Below are positions 19,341 to 28,083 of a stretch of 64,000 nucleotides of DNA, in pieces. The notes under the pieces were generated by a model. That model made no database searches. It worked only from the letters and a program-made list of their open reading frames with translations, and was not told the DNA's origin. A program made the translations under genes and the position numbers. Location of the stretch: NCBI RefSeq assembly GCF_001439665.1, contig NZ_LMAK01000067.1, positions 170,972-234,971 on the forward strand, given 5' to 3'. Source of the stretch: Formosa algae. GTDB taxonomy: Bacteria > Bacteroidota > Bacteroidia > Flavobacteriales > Flavobacteriaceae. Numbering within the stretch: the stretch's first letter is position 1; each line of letters begins with the position of its first letter.

Positions 19341-20555
19341 ATGTTTAACGTTGAACACATCAGACAAGATTTCCCAATACTTAACAGAGAAGTTAATGGT
19401 AAACCTTTAGTGTATTTAGATAATGCAGCAACATCACAAACCCCTAAACAGGTTATCGATGTTATTGTAGATTATTATAGCAACTACAACGCAAACATAC
19501 ATCGTGGTGTACATACTTTAAGCCAAGAAGCTACAGATGCTTACGAGCAGGCAAGAATAAAAATTCAGAAACATGTGAATGCTAAACACACACATGAAAT
19601 TATTTTTACTTCAGGAACAACTCACGGAATTAATTTAGTTGCTAATGGCTTCTCTAGCCTATTAAAAAAAGAAGACGAGGTTATTGTTTCTGCCCTAGAA
19701 CATCATAGCAATATTGTGCCTTGGCAAATGTTATGCGAACGTACAGGAGCAACACTAAAAGTTATTCCTATGAATTTGGAAGGCGAGTTAATCATGTCTG
19801 AATATGACAAATTGCTTTCTGAAAACACTAAATTGGTTTTTGTTAACCATATTTCGAATGCTTTAGGAACCATTAATCCTATAGAATATATTATTGAAAA
19901 AGCGCATGCTGTAGGCGCTGCTGTTTTAGTAGATGGTGCACAATCTTGCCCACATATTAAACCAGATGTGCAAGATTTAGATGTCGACTTCTACGTGACT
20001 TCTGCACATAAAATGTGTGGTCCTACAGGAGAAGGTATGCTATACGGGAAAGAAACTTGGTTAAAAAAATTACCGCCATATCAAGGAGGTGGAGAGATGA
20101 TTGCTGAAGTGACTTTTGATAAAACCACTTACGCAGACCTACCTCATAAATTTGAAGCGGGGACACCTAATATTTGTGGCGGGATTGCTTTTGGAGCTGC
20201 CATAGATTATATGAACGCTATAGGCTTTGATGCCATTGCCAAATATGAGCATGAACTTTTAGATTATGCCACGGAAAAACTTCTAGAAATAGAAGGCTTG
20301 AAAATTTACGGAACATCTAAACATAAAACCTCTGTAATTTCTTTCAATTTAGAAGGCATTCATCCTTACGATGTGGGTACTATTTTAGACAAATTAGGAA
20401 TTGCTGTTAGAACAGGTCACCATTGTGCTCAACCTATCATGGATTTCTATAAGATTCCGGGTACTGTAAGAGCTTCATTTGCGTTCTATAATACAAAATC
20501 TGAAGTAGACGCTTTAGTTTCAGGTGTTAAAAAAGCTAAAATGATGTTATCTTAA
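19341..20555 (+). CDS. sufS: Cysteine desulfurase SufS
   Basis: PLP enzyme that takes sulfur from cysteine and passes it as a persulfide to SufE. The PLP-binding lysine is K224 in TSAHKMCGP, and the catalytic cysteine is C362 in RTGHHCAQP, the group II (SufS/CsdA) context. The 404-residue length is normal. It lies in the suf operon, upstream of a lipoprotein gene and sufE. Confidence 0.98.
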   Translation: MFNVEHIRQDFPILNREVNGKPLVYLDNAATSQTPKQVIDVIVDYYSNYNANIHRGVHTLSQEATDAYEQARIKIQKHVNAKHTHEIIFTSGTTHGINLVANGFSSLLKKEDEVIVSALEHHSNIVPWQMLCERTGATLKVIPMNLEGELIMSEYDKLLSENTKLVFVNHISNALGTINPIEYIIEKAHAVGAAVLVDGAQSCPHIKPDVQDLDVDFYVTSAHKMCGPTGEGMLYGKETWLKKLPPYQGGGEMIAEVTFDKTTYADLPHKFEAGTPNICGGIAFGAAIDYMNAIGFDAIAKYEHELLDYATEKLLEIEGLKIYGTSKHKTSVISFNLEGIHPYDVGTILDKLGIAVRTGHHCAQPIMDFYKIPGTVRASFAFYNTKSEVDALVSGVKKAKMMLS

Positions 20556-20603
20556 ATACTGTTTAACTTCTTTTTTGTAATTTTCTAGTATCAATTTTAA
20601 GTT

Positions 20604-21041
20604 ATGAAACACATTACACTAGTATTAAGTATTATTCTATGTACAGCTTGCGGCGTAACTAAAAATAGTGCTGTTACAGCTCAGAACGATGTTTTAATAG
20701 AATACACAGCCATTACTAGAGGTTCTTTTCTAGAAATAAAACTACAAGATCAAGTCATTCTTGTTAAAACCGCACAGCAAGGTCCGGATAAGACAAGAAC
20801 AATCTCTAAGGCAGAATGGGATATTTTAATGGCAGATTTGCATGCTATAGATTTAAATACATTACCCGCTTTAGAAGCACCTTCCATGAAACGTGCACAT
20901 GACGGAGCTGCAGCTGCCAAGCTAAAAGTGATTGAAGACGACACTGTTTATAGCACAACAGAATTCGATCACAACAACCCGAATGTAAACATTAAACCTT
21001 TAGTTGATTATATTTTAGAATTGGCCAAAACCGTAAAATAA
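20604..21041 (+). CDS. Second lipoprotein of unknown function inside the suf operon
   Basis: A 145-residue protein with a lipoprotein signal ending in LCTAC (acylated Cys16). The mature domain has a strand-rich start (VLIEYTAITRGSFLEIKL) and a helical segment resembling small Bacteroidota lipoproteins of unknown function. It lies 48 bases after sufS and 36 before sufE. No similarity is obvious to the other suf lipoprotein at 16688. Confidence 0.8.
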   Translation: MKHITLVLSIILCTACGVTKNSAVTAQNDVLIEYTAITRGSFLEIKLQDQVILVKTAQQGPDKTRTISKAEWDILMADLHAIDLNTLPALEAPSMKRAHDGAAAAKLKVIEDDTVYSTTEFDHNNPNVNIKPLVDYILELAKTVK

Positions 21042-21077
21042 TATATTACAATAAGTAATTTTGATAAAATTAGAACC

Positions 21078-21500
21078 GTGACGATACAAGACATACAAAA
21101 CGATATTATAGACGAATTCTCAATGTTTGAAGATTGGGAAGAACGTTACCAATATATGATTGATTTAGGTAAAACCTTACCATTAATCGAGACAGAATAT
21201 AAAACAGACGACAACCTGATTAAAGGCTGCCAGAGTAAAGTTTGGGTACATGCAGAAATGAAAGATAATGCAGTTATTTTTACCGCAGATAGCGATGCCA
21301 TAATCACCAAAGGGATTATAGCGATTTTAATTCGTTCATTTTCAAATCAGCACCCTAAAGATATACTAGATGCCAATACAGATTTTATAGATAAAATTGG
21401 TTTAAAAGAACATTTATCACCTACGCGTGCAAATGGTCTAGTTAGTATGATTAAACAATTAAAAATGTATGCCATTGCATACCAAACACAACTTAGTTAA
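21078..21500 (+). CDS. sufE: Sulfur acceptor SufE
   Basis: Accepts persulfide sulfur from SufS and delivers it to SufB. The acceptor cysteine is C51 in KGCQSKVWV. The 140-residue length is normal. The start is a GTG at 21078; no in-frame ATG lies closer to a sensible N-terminus. It abuts the next gene with no gap (stop ends at 21500, next ATG at 21501), implying translational coupling. Confidence 0.96.
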   Translation: MTIQDIQNDIIDEFSMFEDWEERYQYMIDLGKTLPLIETEYKTDDNLIKGCQSKVWVHAEMKDNAVIFTADSDAIITKGIIAILIRSFSNQHPKDILDANTDFIDKIGLKEHLSPTRANGLVSMIKQLKMYAIAYQTQLS

Positions 21501-21824
21501 ATGAGTGAAGAATTAGATACAGCCGTTTTAGGCGAAAAAATCGTTAAGGTTTTAAAAACCATATTCGATCCGGAAATTCCAGTAGATATATATGAGTTAG
21601 GATTAATTTACGATGTATTTGTAAATGAAGATGCGGAAGTTAAAATATTAATGACGTTAACAACTCCTAATTGTCCTGTTGCTGAAACTTTACCTTTAGA
21701 GGTTGAAGAAAAAGTAAAGTCTTTAGATATGGTAAAAGATGCAGAAGTAGAAATCACATTCGATCCACCATGGAGTCAAGATTTAATGAGTGAAGAAGCT
21801 AAATTAGAATTAGGCATGCTTTAA
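21501..21824 (+). CDS. MIP18/DUF59 family Fe-S assembly protein, SufT-like
   Basis: A 107-residue DUF59 domain: DPEIPVDIYELGLIYDV and the conserved cysteine C58 in TTPNCPVAETLP. Members with this architecture in suf operons (often called SufT) help mature Fe-S proteins. It begins directly after the sufE stop and ends 3 bases before the DUF2480 gene. Confidence 0.93.
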   Translation: MSEELDTAVLGEKIVKVLKTIFDPEIPVDIYELGLIYDVFVNEDAEVKILMTLTTPNCPVAETLPLEVEEKVKSLDMVKDAEVEITFDPPWSQDLMSEEAKLELGML

Positions 21825-21827
21825 TGT

Positions 21828-22334
21828 ATGGCAGAAGATATTATAAATAGAGTCGCAAATAGTAAACTAAAGGTTTTAGATCTTGAAGACTATTATCCGC
21901 CAGGAGCTAGAATTTTAATAGATATTAAAGACTGGCTTCTAGAAGGTTTAGTGCTTCGTGAAACAGATTTTAGAGCTCAAGTTACAGCGCATAATTGGGA
22001 GCAATACCAAAATGCATATGTGGCTTTAACATGTAGTACAGACGCCATAGTACCCTCTTGGGCGTATATGTTAATTACATTTGAGCTAGAACCGTATTCT
22101 AAAAGAACAATTTTAGGCAACTTAAACCAATTAGAAACTGCAATCTATCAAGATATCATCTCTAATTTAGATCTTTCTGACTATAAAGATGCTCCTGTTA
22201 TTATAAAAGGGTGTTCAAAAAAACCTGTCCCAGAAAGTGCTTACGTGATGATTTCTAACAAATTACGACCATTTGCCCGATCCATAATGTTTGGAGAAGC
22301 ATGTTCAAGTGTGCCTTTATACAAAAGAAAATAA
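21828..22334 (+). CDS. DUF2480 family protein
   Basis: A 168-residue cytoplasmic protein that I recognise as DUF2480, a Bacteroidota family of unknown function, by its N-terminal LDLEDYYPPGARILIDIKDW and the FRAQVTAHNWEQYQNAYVAL segment. Cysteines at CSTDAIVPSWA, KGCSKKPVP and EACSSVP could bind a metal or cluster. Last gene of the suf operon, which suggests a role in Fe-S metabolism. Confidence 0.88.
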   Translation: MAEDIINRVANSKLKVLDLEDYYPPGARILIDIKDWLLEGLVLRETDFRAQVTAHNWEQYQNAYVALTCSTDAIVPSWAYMLITFELEPYSKRTILGNLNQLETAIYQDIISNLDLSDYKDAPVIIKGCSKKPVPESAYVMISNKLRPFARSIMFGEACSSVPLYKRK

Positions 22335-22365
22335 GATTTTACTTTCATTTTGAAAATCTAGGTTA

Positions 22366-22373
22366 TAAGTTTG
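22366..22373 (+). promoter_or_regulatory. Possible -7 element of the DUF3078 gene
   Basis: TAAGTTTG on the plus strand, 29 bases before the ATG. It fits TAnnTTTG; no good TTG at -33. Confidence 0.4.
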
Positions 22374-22401
22374 CAACTTAAATTATGAAAATAATAAAAT
22401 T

Positions 22402-23319
22402 ATGAAAAGAATTTTAACAATTTGCCTTTTATTGGTAGCTACAGTATCTTTTTCTCAAACTAAAGAAGAATTACAGAGTCTAAAAAGTGTTAAACAGGAT
22501 TCTATAAATGCACTTCAATCTGAAGTAAACGCATTAAAATCACAAATTGATTCTTATCCAGGATGGCATTATGGTGCTTTTGGTACCATTGGTGCTAACT
22601 TATCAGAATTCAGTAATTGGTACCCTCAAGAAACACCAAACAATTCTGCAGGAAACATTACAATAACTGTAAATCCTTACGCTAAATTAAACAGAGACAC
22701 CTTTTTCTGGTACACTAATGCAAACATTAACCTTAGCTGGGTAAAATTTGATGATAAAGATGACGATACCGACGATGATGACTACAGTCAAGCAACAGAC
22801 GTATTTACTATAACATCACTTTACGGTTATAAATTAAGTGATAAATTAGCTGCTTCTGGTTTAGCAGAGTACAGAACAACTCTTTTAAACAACTTTAACG
22901 ATCCAGGATACTTAGACTTAGGTGTTGGTATTACGTGGACACCAATTTCAGAATTAGTAGTAGTTGCTCATCCTTTAAACTACAACTTTGTATTTAGTAA
23001 TGGTGATTCAGAATACGAATCTTCTTTAGGTGCTAAAATTGTAGCAGACTACAATAAAGCTTTTGGAAAGTTAAAAGTAAAATCTAATTTATCTTTATTC
23101 CAATCTTACGAAGATTCTAATTATTCAAACTGGACTTGGACAAACGGACTTTCATACACGGTTTGGAAAGGTATCGGACTTGGTTTTGAATTCGGATTAA
23201 GAGGAAACAGACAAGAAGCATATAACTATGCTATTTCTGAAGGAACATCAACTACATTAGATGATGTAGATAATGATTTACAATCATACTGGACATTTGG
23301 TCTTAGCTACGGTTTCTAA
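22402..23319 (+). CDS. DUF3078 outer-membrane protein
   Basis: A 305-residue protein. Signal peptide at residues 1-19 (VSFSQ), then a short coiled-coil with heptad spacing (about 22-50), then a beta-barrel-like domain with WHYGAFGTIGANLSEFSNW at the start and an aromatic C-terminal residue (LSYGF). The family DUF3078 is common in Bacteroidota outer membranes and has no known function. The coiled-coil followed by a barrel resembles trimeric or peptidoglycan-facing porin designs. Confidence 0.85.
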   Translation: MKRILTICLLLVATVSFSQTKEELQSLKSVKQDSINALQSEVNALKSQIDSYPGWHYGAFGTIGANLSEFSNWYPQETPNNSAGNITITVNPYAKLNRDTFFWYTNANINLSWVKFDDKDDDTDDDDYSQATDVFTITSLYGYKLSDKLAASGLAEYRTTLLNNFNDPGYLDLGVGITWTPISELVVVAHPLNYNFVFSNGDSEYESSLGAKIVADYNKAFGKLKVKSNLSLFQSYEDSNYSNWTWTNGLSYTVWKGIGLGFEFGLRGNRQEAYNYAISEGTSTTLDDVDNDLQSYWTFGLSYGF

Positions 23320-23341
23320 TCTTAAAGAAAATATTTATTTC

Positions 23342-23377
23342 AAAAAAGGGCTTCAATATGATATTGAAGCCCTTTTT
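23342..23377. terminator. Bidirectional terminator
   Basis: Strong hairpin: GGGCTTCAAT / ATTGAAGCCC with a 5-base loop, flanked by A6 and T5, 6 bases from the stop of the convergent molybdoenzyme gene and 23 bases past the DUF3078 stop. Confidence 0.9.
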
Positions 23378-23382
23378 ATTTT

Positions 23383-25689
23383 TTATAATGTTATACTTTT
23401 CTCCACTGTTACTTTTACAGATTTACTTATTGGCGTATTACTTTTAACAGCAAATTCGTCAATAGGAATTAACGGATTCGTTTCTGGATAATATGCTGCT
23501 AAATTTCCTTCAGGAATATTATAAGGAATCACTAAAAATTGAAAGACGCTACGCTCCTGGCCTTTATAATTACTTTTTAAATTAACCACATCGAACTTTT
23601 TATAATCGTAACGTTTCATATCTGCCTCGTTCATAAACAAAACACGTCTTTCATTATACACACCGCGATAACGGTCGTTTAAACCATAAATGGTGGTGTT
23701 AAATTGATCGTGAGAACGAATACTCATCAATAAAAATTCATCCGCTTTTAAATCGTGTATTGGTAATTCAGTGATTGTAAATTTTGCTTTCTGATTTGGT
23801 AGACGACTAAAATCTAAATCCCGAACATTATTAGGCAAATAATAGCCTCTACCTTTCGATTTAGTATTTACATTTTCAAAACCGCGAACAACTTGCCCCA
23901 TTTTTTCGCGTAGCAAATCATAATCACTACTTAACAATGTCCAGTTAACAGGATGATTACCTTTAAAATAAGCATCAGCAATACCTCCAATAATATCTGG
24001 TTCGCTTTTTATATCTTCAGAAATGGGATGTAAAAATCCTTTAGATTGATGCACAACTCCCATACTATTTTCGACTGTAAAATGACGTTGTTTTCCATTG
24101 ATTACATCTTGATCAGAGCGACCTAATGTTGGTAAGATTAAAGCTGTTTTCCCTACAATGCAATGGCTTCTATTTAGTTTGGTACTAATTTGAACGGTAA
24201 GCTCGCAATTTTGAATTGCTTTTGCAGTGTATTCTGTATCTGAAGCCGCAGAAACAAAATTACCACCTAAGGCCATAAACACTTTTGCTTTCTTGTTATA
24301 CATGGCTTGTATGCCCTTAACCACATCGTAACCCATATCTTCTGGCGGATTAAAACCAAAAGTGGTTTTAACCGCTTCATTAAACGTTTTAGATACATAA
24401 TGCATAATCCCCACAGTTCTGTCGCCCTGAACATTACTATGGCCACGTACCGGGCAAGTTCCTGCTCCTGGTTTACCTAAACTTCCTTTTAACAATAACA
24501 GATTAACACATTCTTTAATATTATCTACGCCATTTTTGTGTTGAGTTAATCCCATAGCCCAACATATTATAATGTTCTTAGACTTGGCTAGCAGTAACAC
24601 CACCGCATCTACTTCTTTTTCGTCTACTCCACATATATCTAACAATGCTGCTTCCGAATAAGTGTTTAACTCTGATAATACAGCCTCATAACCTTCAGTA
24701 TATTGTGAAATAAATTGATGGTCGAAAACCATTTGATCTACAGCATCTAAGGTTGCTAATTTTTTCTGAATTAATTTCAATAACGCAACATCCTGATTAA
24801 TTCGAACCTGTAAATGATGGTCTGCTAATGTGTGCCCGTTTCCAATAATTCCTGAGACTTCTTGCGGATTTTTAAACCGTACTAATCCAGCTTCCGCTAA
24901 CGGGTTTATACTTACTACATATCCGCCATTTGCTTTACATTTTTCTAAAGCCGATAACATTCTGGGGTGGTTAGTTCCTGGATTTTGTCCGATAACTATA
25001 ACCACATCGGCTTTATCAAAATCCTCCAGCTTCACAGATCCTTTTCCAATGCCTAAAGTTTCCGAAAGTGCAACACCACTAGATTCGTGACACATATTGG
25101 AACAATCTGGCATATTATTAGTTCCAAAAGCTCTAGCAAATAAGCCATATAAAAAAGCGGCTTCATTGCTAGAACGCCCAGAAGTATAGAAAATAGCTTC
25201 GTTAGGAGATTGTAATTTGTATAAATGTTCTGCAACCACCTGATAGGCATCTTTCCAGCTTATGGGTTCGTAGTAAACCGATCCTGGTTTTAAAATCATG
25301 GGTTGTGTAATACGTCCACTTTTGCCGATTTTATAGTCGGTCCATTTTGAAATATCTTCGACAGAATGTTGTTTAAAAAAATTAGCATCGACCTCTTTAT
25401 TTGTCGCTTCTTCAGATAAAGCTTTTGCTCCATTCTCGCAATACTCCCCTAGTTTAGACCGTTTTTCGGGATCTGGCCATGCACAACCCGGACAATCGAA
25501 CCCATCAATCTGATTCATATGCGATAAGGTCTTTAGAGACCTTACAACACCCATTTCCTTAAAAACATGACCCAAAGCTACTTTTACAGCAGTTAATCCA
25601 GCTGCATGATCTTCGGCTGCTTTTAATTCTATTCCTGTAAATGCATTGGAACCTTCTGTACTAACATTTCTATGGCGAAGTTTTGACAT
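23383..25689 (-). CDS. FdhF/YdeP-family molybdopterin oxidoreductase
   Basis: A 768-residue cytoplasmic member of the Mo-bisMGD family. It shows the YdeP-type N-terminus (GFDCPGCAWPDPEKRSK, about residues 63-79), the molybdopterin region (FYTSGRSSNEAAFLYG, then NMPDCSNMCHESSG), VPRGHSNVQGDRTVG-like pterin contacts and the C-terminal cofactor-binding domain starting near LLMSIRSHDQFNTTIYG. The ligand position carries no in-frame selenocysteine TGA. Typical formate dehydrogenase partners and FdhD are absent nearby. Physiological substrate unknown. Confidence 0.9.
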   Translation of the reverse strand: MSKLRHRNVSTEGSNAFTGIELKAAEDHAAGLTAVKVALGHVFKEMGVVRSLKTLSHMNQIDGFDCPGCAWPDPEKRSKLGEYCENGAKALSEEATNKEVDANFFKQHSVEDISKWTDYKIGKSGRITQPMILKPGSVYYEPISWKDAYQVVAEHLYKLQSPNEAIFYTSGRSSNEAAFLYGLFARAFGTNNMPDCSNMCHESSGVALSETLGIGKGSVKLEDFDKADVVIVIGQNPGTNHPRMLSALEKCKANGGYVVSINPLAEAGLVRFKNPQEVSGIIGNGHTLADHHLQVRINQDVALLKLIQKKLATLDAVDQMVFDHQFISQYTEGYEAVLSELNTYSEAALLDICGVDEKEVDAVVLLLAKSKNIIICWAMGLTQHKNGVDNIKECVNLLLLKGSLGKPGAGTCPVRGHSNVQGDRTVGIMHYVSKTFNEAVKTTFGFNPPEDMGYDVVKGIQAMYNKKAKVFMALGGNFVSAASDTEYTAKAIQNCELTVQISTKLNRSHCIVGKTALILPTLGRSDQDVINGKQRHFTVENSMGVVHQSKGFLHPISEDIKSEPDIIGGIADAYFKGNHPVNWTLLSSDYDLLREKMGQVVRGFENVNTKSKGRGYYLPNNVRDLDFSRLPNQKAKFTITELPIHDLKADEFLLMSIRSHDQFNTTIYGLNDRYRGVYNERRVLFMNEADMKRYDYKKFDVVNLKSNYKGQERSVFQFLVIPYNIPEGNLAAYYPETNPLIPIDEFAVKSNTPISKSVKVTVEKSITL

Positions 25690-25777
25690 ATTATTTTAGA
25701 TAATTCTTTTTGTTACGTACAAGTTACAGAAATATATTTTTGAACGGTTAGTTTAACATCACAAAAAAAGGCATAAA

Positions 25778-25801
25778 AAAATGCGCTAAATAGCGCATTC
25801 T
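25778..25801 (-). terminator. Terminator of hflX
   Basis: Stem AATGCGCTA / TAGCGCATT with a 2-base loop, followed on the minus strand by a run of T residues. It lies directly past the hflX stop. Confidence 0.8.
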
Positions 25802-25804
25802 TTA

Positions 25805-27031
25805 TTATTCTTCTTCACTCAAATCTAAATCATCGTAATCCGGATATAAGAAATGATTATAAGGGAAACGTGTAACATGAATTTCTCTAACTTCATCGTA
25901 AACACGCTTTCTAAAATCTTCTAAATTTTCTTTATTTAATGCAGAAATAAACAAGGCATTATCGCCAAGTTTATTCATCCATGTGCGCTTCCATTCGTCT
26001 AACGAATAGTGTGTAGAATTTCTAACTTCTTGCAAGTCGGTTTCATCAAAAGGTTCTGCTTTATACGCATCAATTTTGTTAAAAACCATTATCGTTGGTT
26101 TATCTGCACCTTGTATTTCACCTAAAATCTTTTCTACTGAAGCAATATGATCTTCAAAATTAGGATGCGAAATATCTACAACATGTAGTAACAAATCTGC
26201 TTCGCGAACTTCATCTAACGTACTTTTAAAAGAATCTACCAATTGCGTTGGTAATTTTCTAATAAATCCAACGGTATCGCTTAATAAAAACGGTAAGTTA
26301 TGTATCACTACTTTTCTAACCGTAGTATCTAGAGTCGCGAATAATTTGTTTTCTGCAAACACATCACTCTTACTAATAACGTTCATTAACGTCGATTTCC
26401 CAACATTGGTATACCCTACTAAAGCCACACGAACCATAGCACCACGGTTTCCGCGTTGTACAGACATTTGCTTGTCTATGGTTTTAATTTTGGCTTTCAA
26501 TAAAGCGATACGTTCTCTTACAATACGTCTATCTGTTTCTATCTCGGTTTCCCCAGGACCACGCATTCCTATTCCCCCTTTTTGGCGTTCAAGGTGTGTC
26601 CACATCCCTCGTAAACGTGGTAATAAATATTCGCATTGGGCTAACTCTACCTGCGTTCTTGCATAACTAGTTTGTGCCCGTTGTGCAAAAATATCTAAGA
26701 TTAAATTGGTCCGATCTAAGACTTTACAATTTAATATTTTACTTATATTTCGTTCTTGAGCAGAAGACAATTCATCATCAAAAATAGCTGTTCCAATATC
26801 ATTATCTTCAATAAATTGCTGAACATCGGCCATTTTTCCTGTCCCAATAAATGTTTTAGGATTTGGCACTTCCATTTTCTGAGTAAATCGTTTTACCACT
26901 TCACCACCTGCAGTAAAGGTTAAAAACTCAAGTTCATCTAAATACTCTTTAGACTGTTCTTCGTCTTGATCTTTAGTGATAACACCTATTAATACTGCTC
27001 GTTCTAAGTTTATATCCTTTTTTTCTAGCAT
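25805..27031 (-). CDS. hflX: GTPase HflX
   Basis: Ribosome-associated GTPase that splits stalled 70S ribosomes. N-terminal HflX domain with the glycine-rich GGIGMRGPGETEIE segment at residues 152-165, then a G domain: G1 GYTNVGKS at 206-213, G3 DTVG at 252-255 and G4 NKID at 318-321. The 408-residue length is normal. The C-terminus is acidic. It is divergent from an endonuclease gene at 27144, with a -7-like TAACTTTG on the minus strand at 27055-27048. Confidence 0.97.
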   Translation of the reverse strand: MLEKKDINLERAVLIGVITKDQDEEQSKEYLDELEFLTFTAGGEVVKRFTQKMEVPNPKTFIGTGKMADVQQFIEDNDIGTAIFDDELSSAQERNISKILNCKVLDRTNLILDIFAQRAQTSYARTQVELAQCEYLLPRLRGMWTHLERQKGGIGMRGPGETEIETDRRIVRERIALLKAKIKTIDKQMSVQRGNRGAMVRVALVGYTNVGKSTLMNVISKSDVFAENKLFATLDTTVRKVVIHNLPFLLSDTVGFIRKLPTQLVDSFKSTLDEVREADLLLHVVDISHPNFEDHIASVEKILGEIQGADKPTIMVFNKIDAYKAEPFDETDLQEVRNSTHYSLDEWKRTWMNKLGDNALFISALNKENLEDFRKRVYDEVREIHVTRFPYNHFLYPDYDDLDLSEEE

Positions 27032-27047
27032 AAATTGATTTAAAGCA

Positions 27048-27055
27048 CAAAGTTA
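27048..27055 (-). promoter_or_regulatory. Possible -7 element of hflX
   Basis: TAACTTTG on the minus strand, 17 bases before the ATG; no TTG is seen at the expected distance. Confidence 0.35.
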
Positions 27056-27143
27056 CGGAATTGTACGCTGATTAATTTTTATATTTTTAAGATTCCTTTT
27101 TACATTTGAAGTCTTACCTTGCCATAGAAATTTACATATTTGC

Positions 27144-28082
27144 ATGAAAACTATTGCCTTTTTTAATTTAGAAAATTTATTCGACATCACCAACGATCCT
27201 AATATAAACGATAATGATTTTTTATCGACATCGGATAAGCGCTGGAACTTAAAACGATACGAAAACAAATTGTTTAAATTAGGCTTTGCAATCTCTAACA
27301 TTGGAAAGCAGGAAACAGAAACTCATCCTGCTATAGTAGGTGTTGCAGAAGTAGAAAATGCTAAAGTGCTTCAAGATCTTTTAGATTCTGAAAATTTAAA
27401 AGACATCCCTTACAGTTTTGTACATTACGATTCTCCAGATGAGCGTGGTATTGATGTGGCTTTAATTTATGATACAACACAATTTGAAGTTACAGATTCT
27501 GCGCCATATTCTATTATGTTGTTTGATGATAATGGCCTTGCAGATTATACCAGAGATATTTTACGTGTTTCCGGTGTTTTTAATGGTGAACCTATGCATT
27601 TTTTAGTGAACCATTGGCCTTCAAAAAATGAAGAATCCAATGCACCTAAACGTATGGAAGTCTCTAATAAAGCCACTGAAATTATTGAAGGTTTAAAAGC
27701 AGAAAATCCCGATGCAAAGATTATAGTGATGGGCGATTTTAACGATAATTCTGCCAGTGAAAGTGTACAGGCTTTAGTAAATAATAATGCGCTTTTTAAT
27801 CCGATGGAAAGTTTAACGTCTTACAATCGCGGAAGTATTAATTATAGATTTAAATGGGATGTGTTCGATCAATTTATGTTAACACATAATTTTCTAGACC
27901 ATAAGCCGGGCACACATAATTTCCAAACCGCAGATATTTTTGATGCCGATTTCTTAAAACAATATAAAGGAAAATATAAAGGACAGCCCTTTAGAACCTA
28001 CGTCGGAAAAACATACAAAGGTGGGTATAGTGACCATTTTCCAGTCTATTTATTGTTAAGAGACGTTCCCAAAGCCGTATAA
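27144..28082 (+). CDS. Endonuclease/exonuclease/phosphatase family protein, cytoplasmic
   Basis: A 312-residue EEP-fold hydrolase. Motifs in order: NLEN at residues 8-11, metal-binding Glu in VAEVEN (about 69), NHWPS at 156-160, GDFND at 197-201 and the catalytic SDHFP at 296-300. There is no signal peptide: the first motif begins at residue 8. It is a clear paralogue of the secreted enzyme at 32379, sharing RGIDV, TRD, NHWPS, GDFND and KYKGQPFR/TYKGYPFR. The stop lies 1 base from the stop of the convergent DUF5689 gene. Likely substrates are nucleic acids or phosphate esters. Confidence 0.9.
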   Translation: MKTIAFFNLENLFDITNDPNINDNDFLSTSDKRWNLKRYENKLFKLGFAISNIGKQETETHPAIVGVAEVENAKVLQDLLDSENLKDIPYSFVHYDSPDERGIDVALIYDTTQFEVTDSAPYSIMLFDDNGLADYTRDILRVSGVFNGEPMHFLVNHWPSKNEESNAPKRMEVSNKATEIIEGLKAENPDAKIIVMGDFNDNSASESVQALVNNNALFNPMESLTSYNRGSINYRFKWDVFDQFMLTHNFLDHKPGTHNFQTADIFDADFLKQYKGKYKGQPFRTYVGKTYKGGYSDHFPVYLLLRDVPKAV

Positions 28083-28083
28083 T

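Noticed and set aside
26346..26666. Open frame of 106 codons on the plus strand
   Set aside because: Antisense to hflX; no start context and no known domain.
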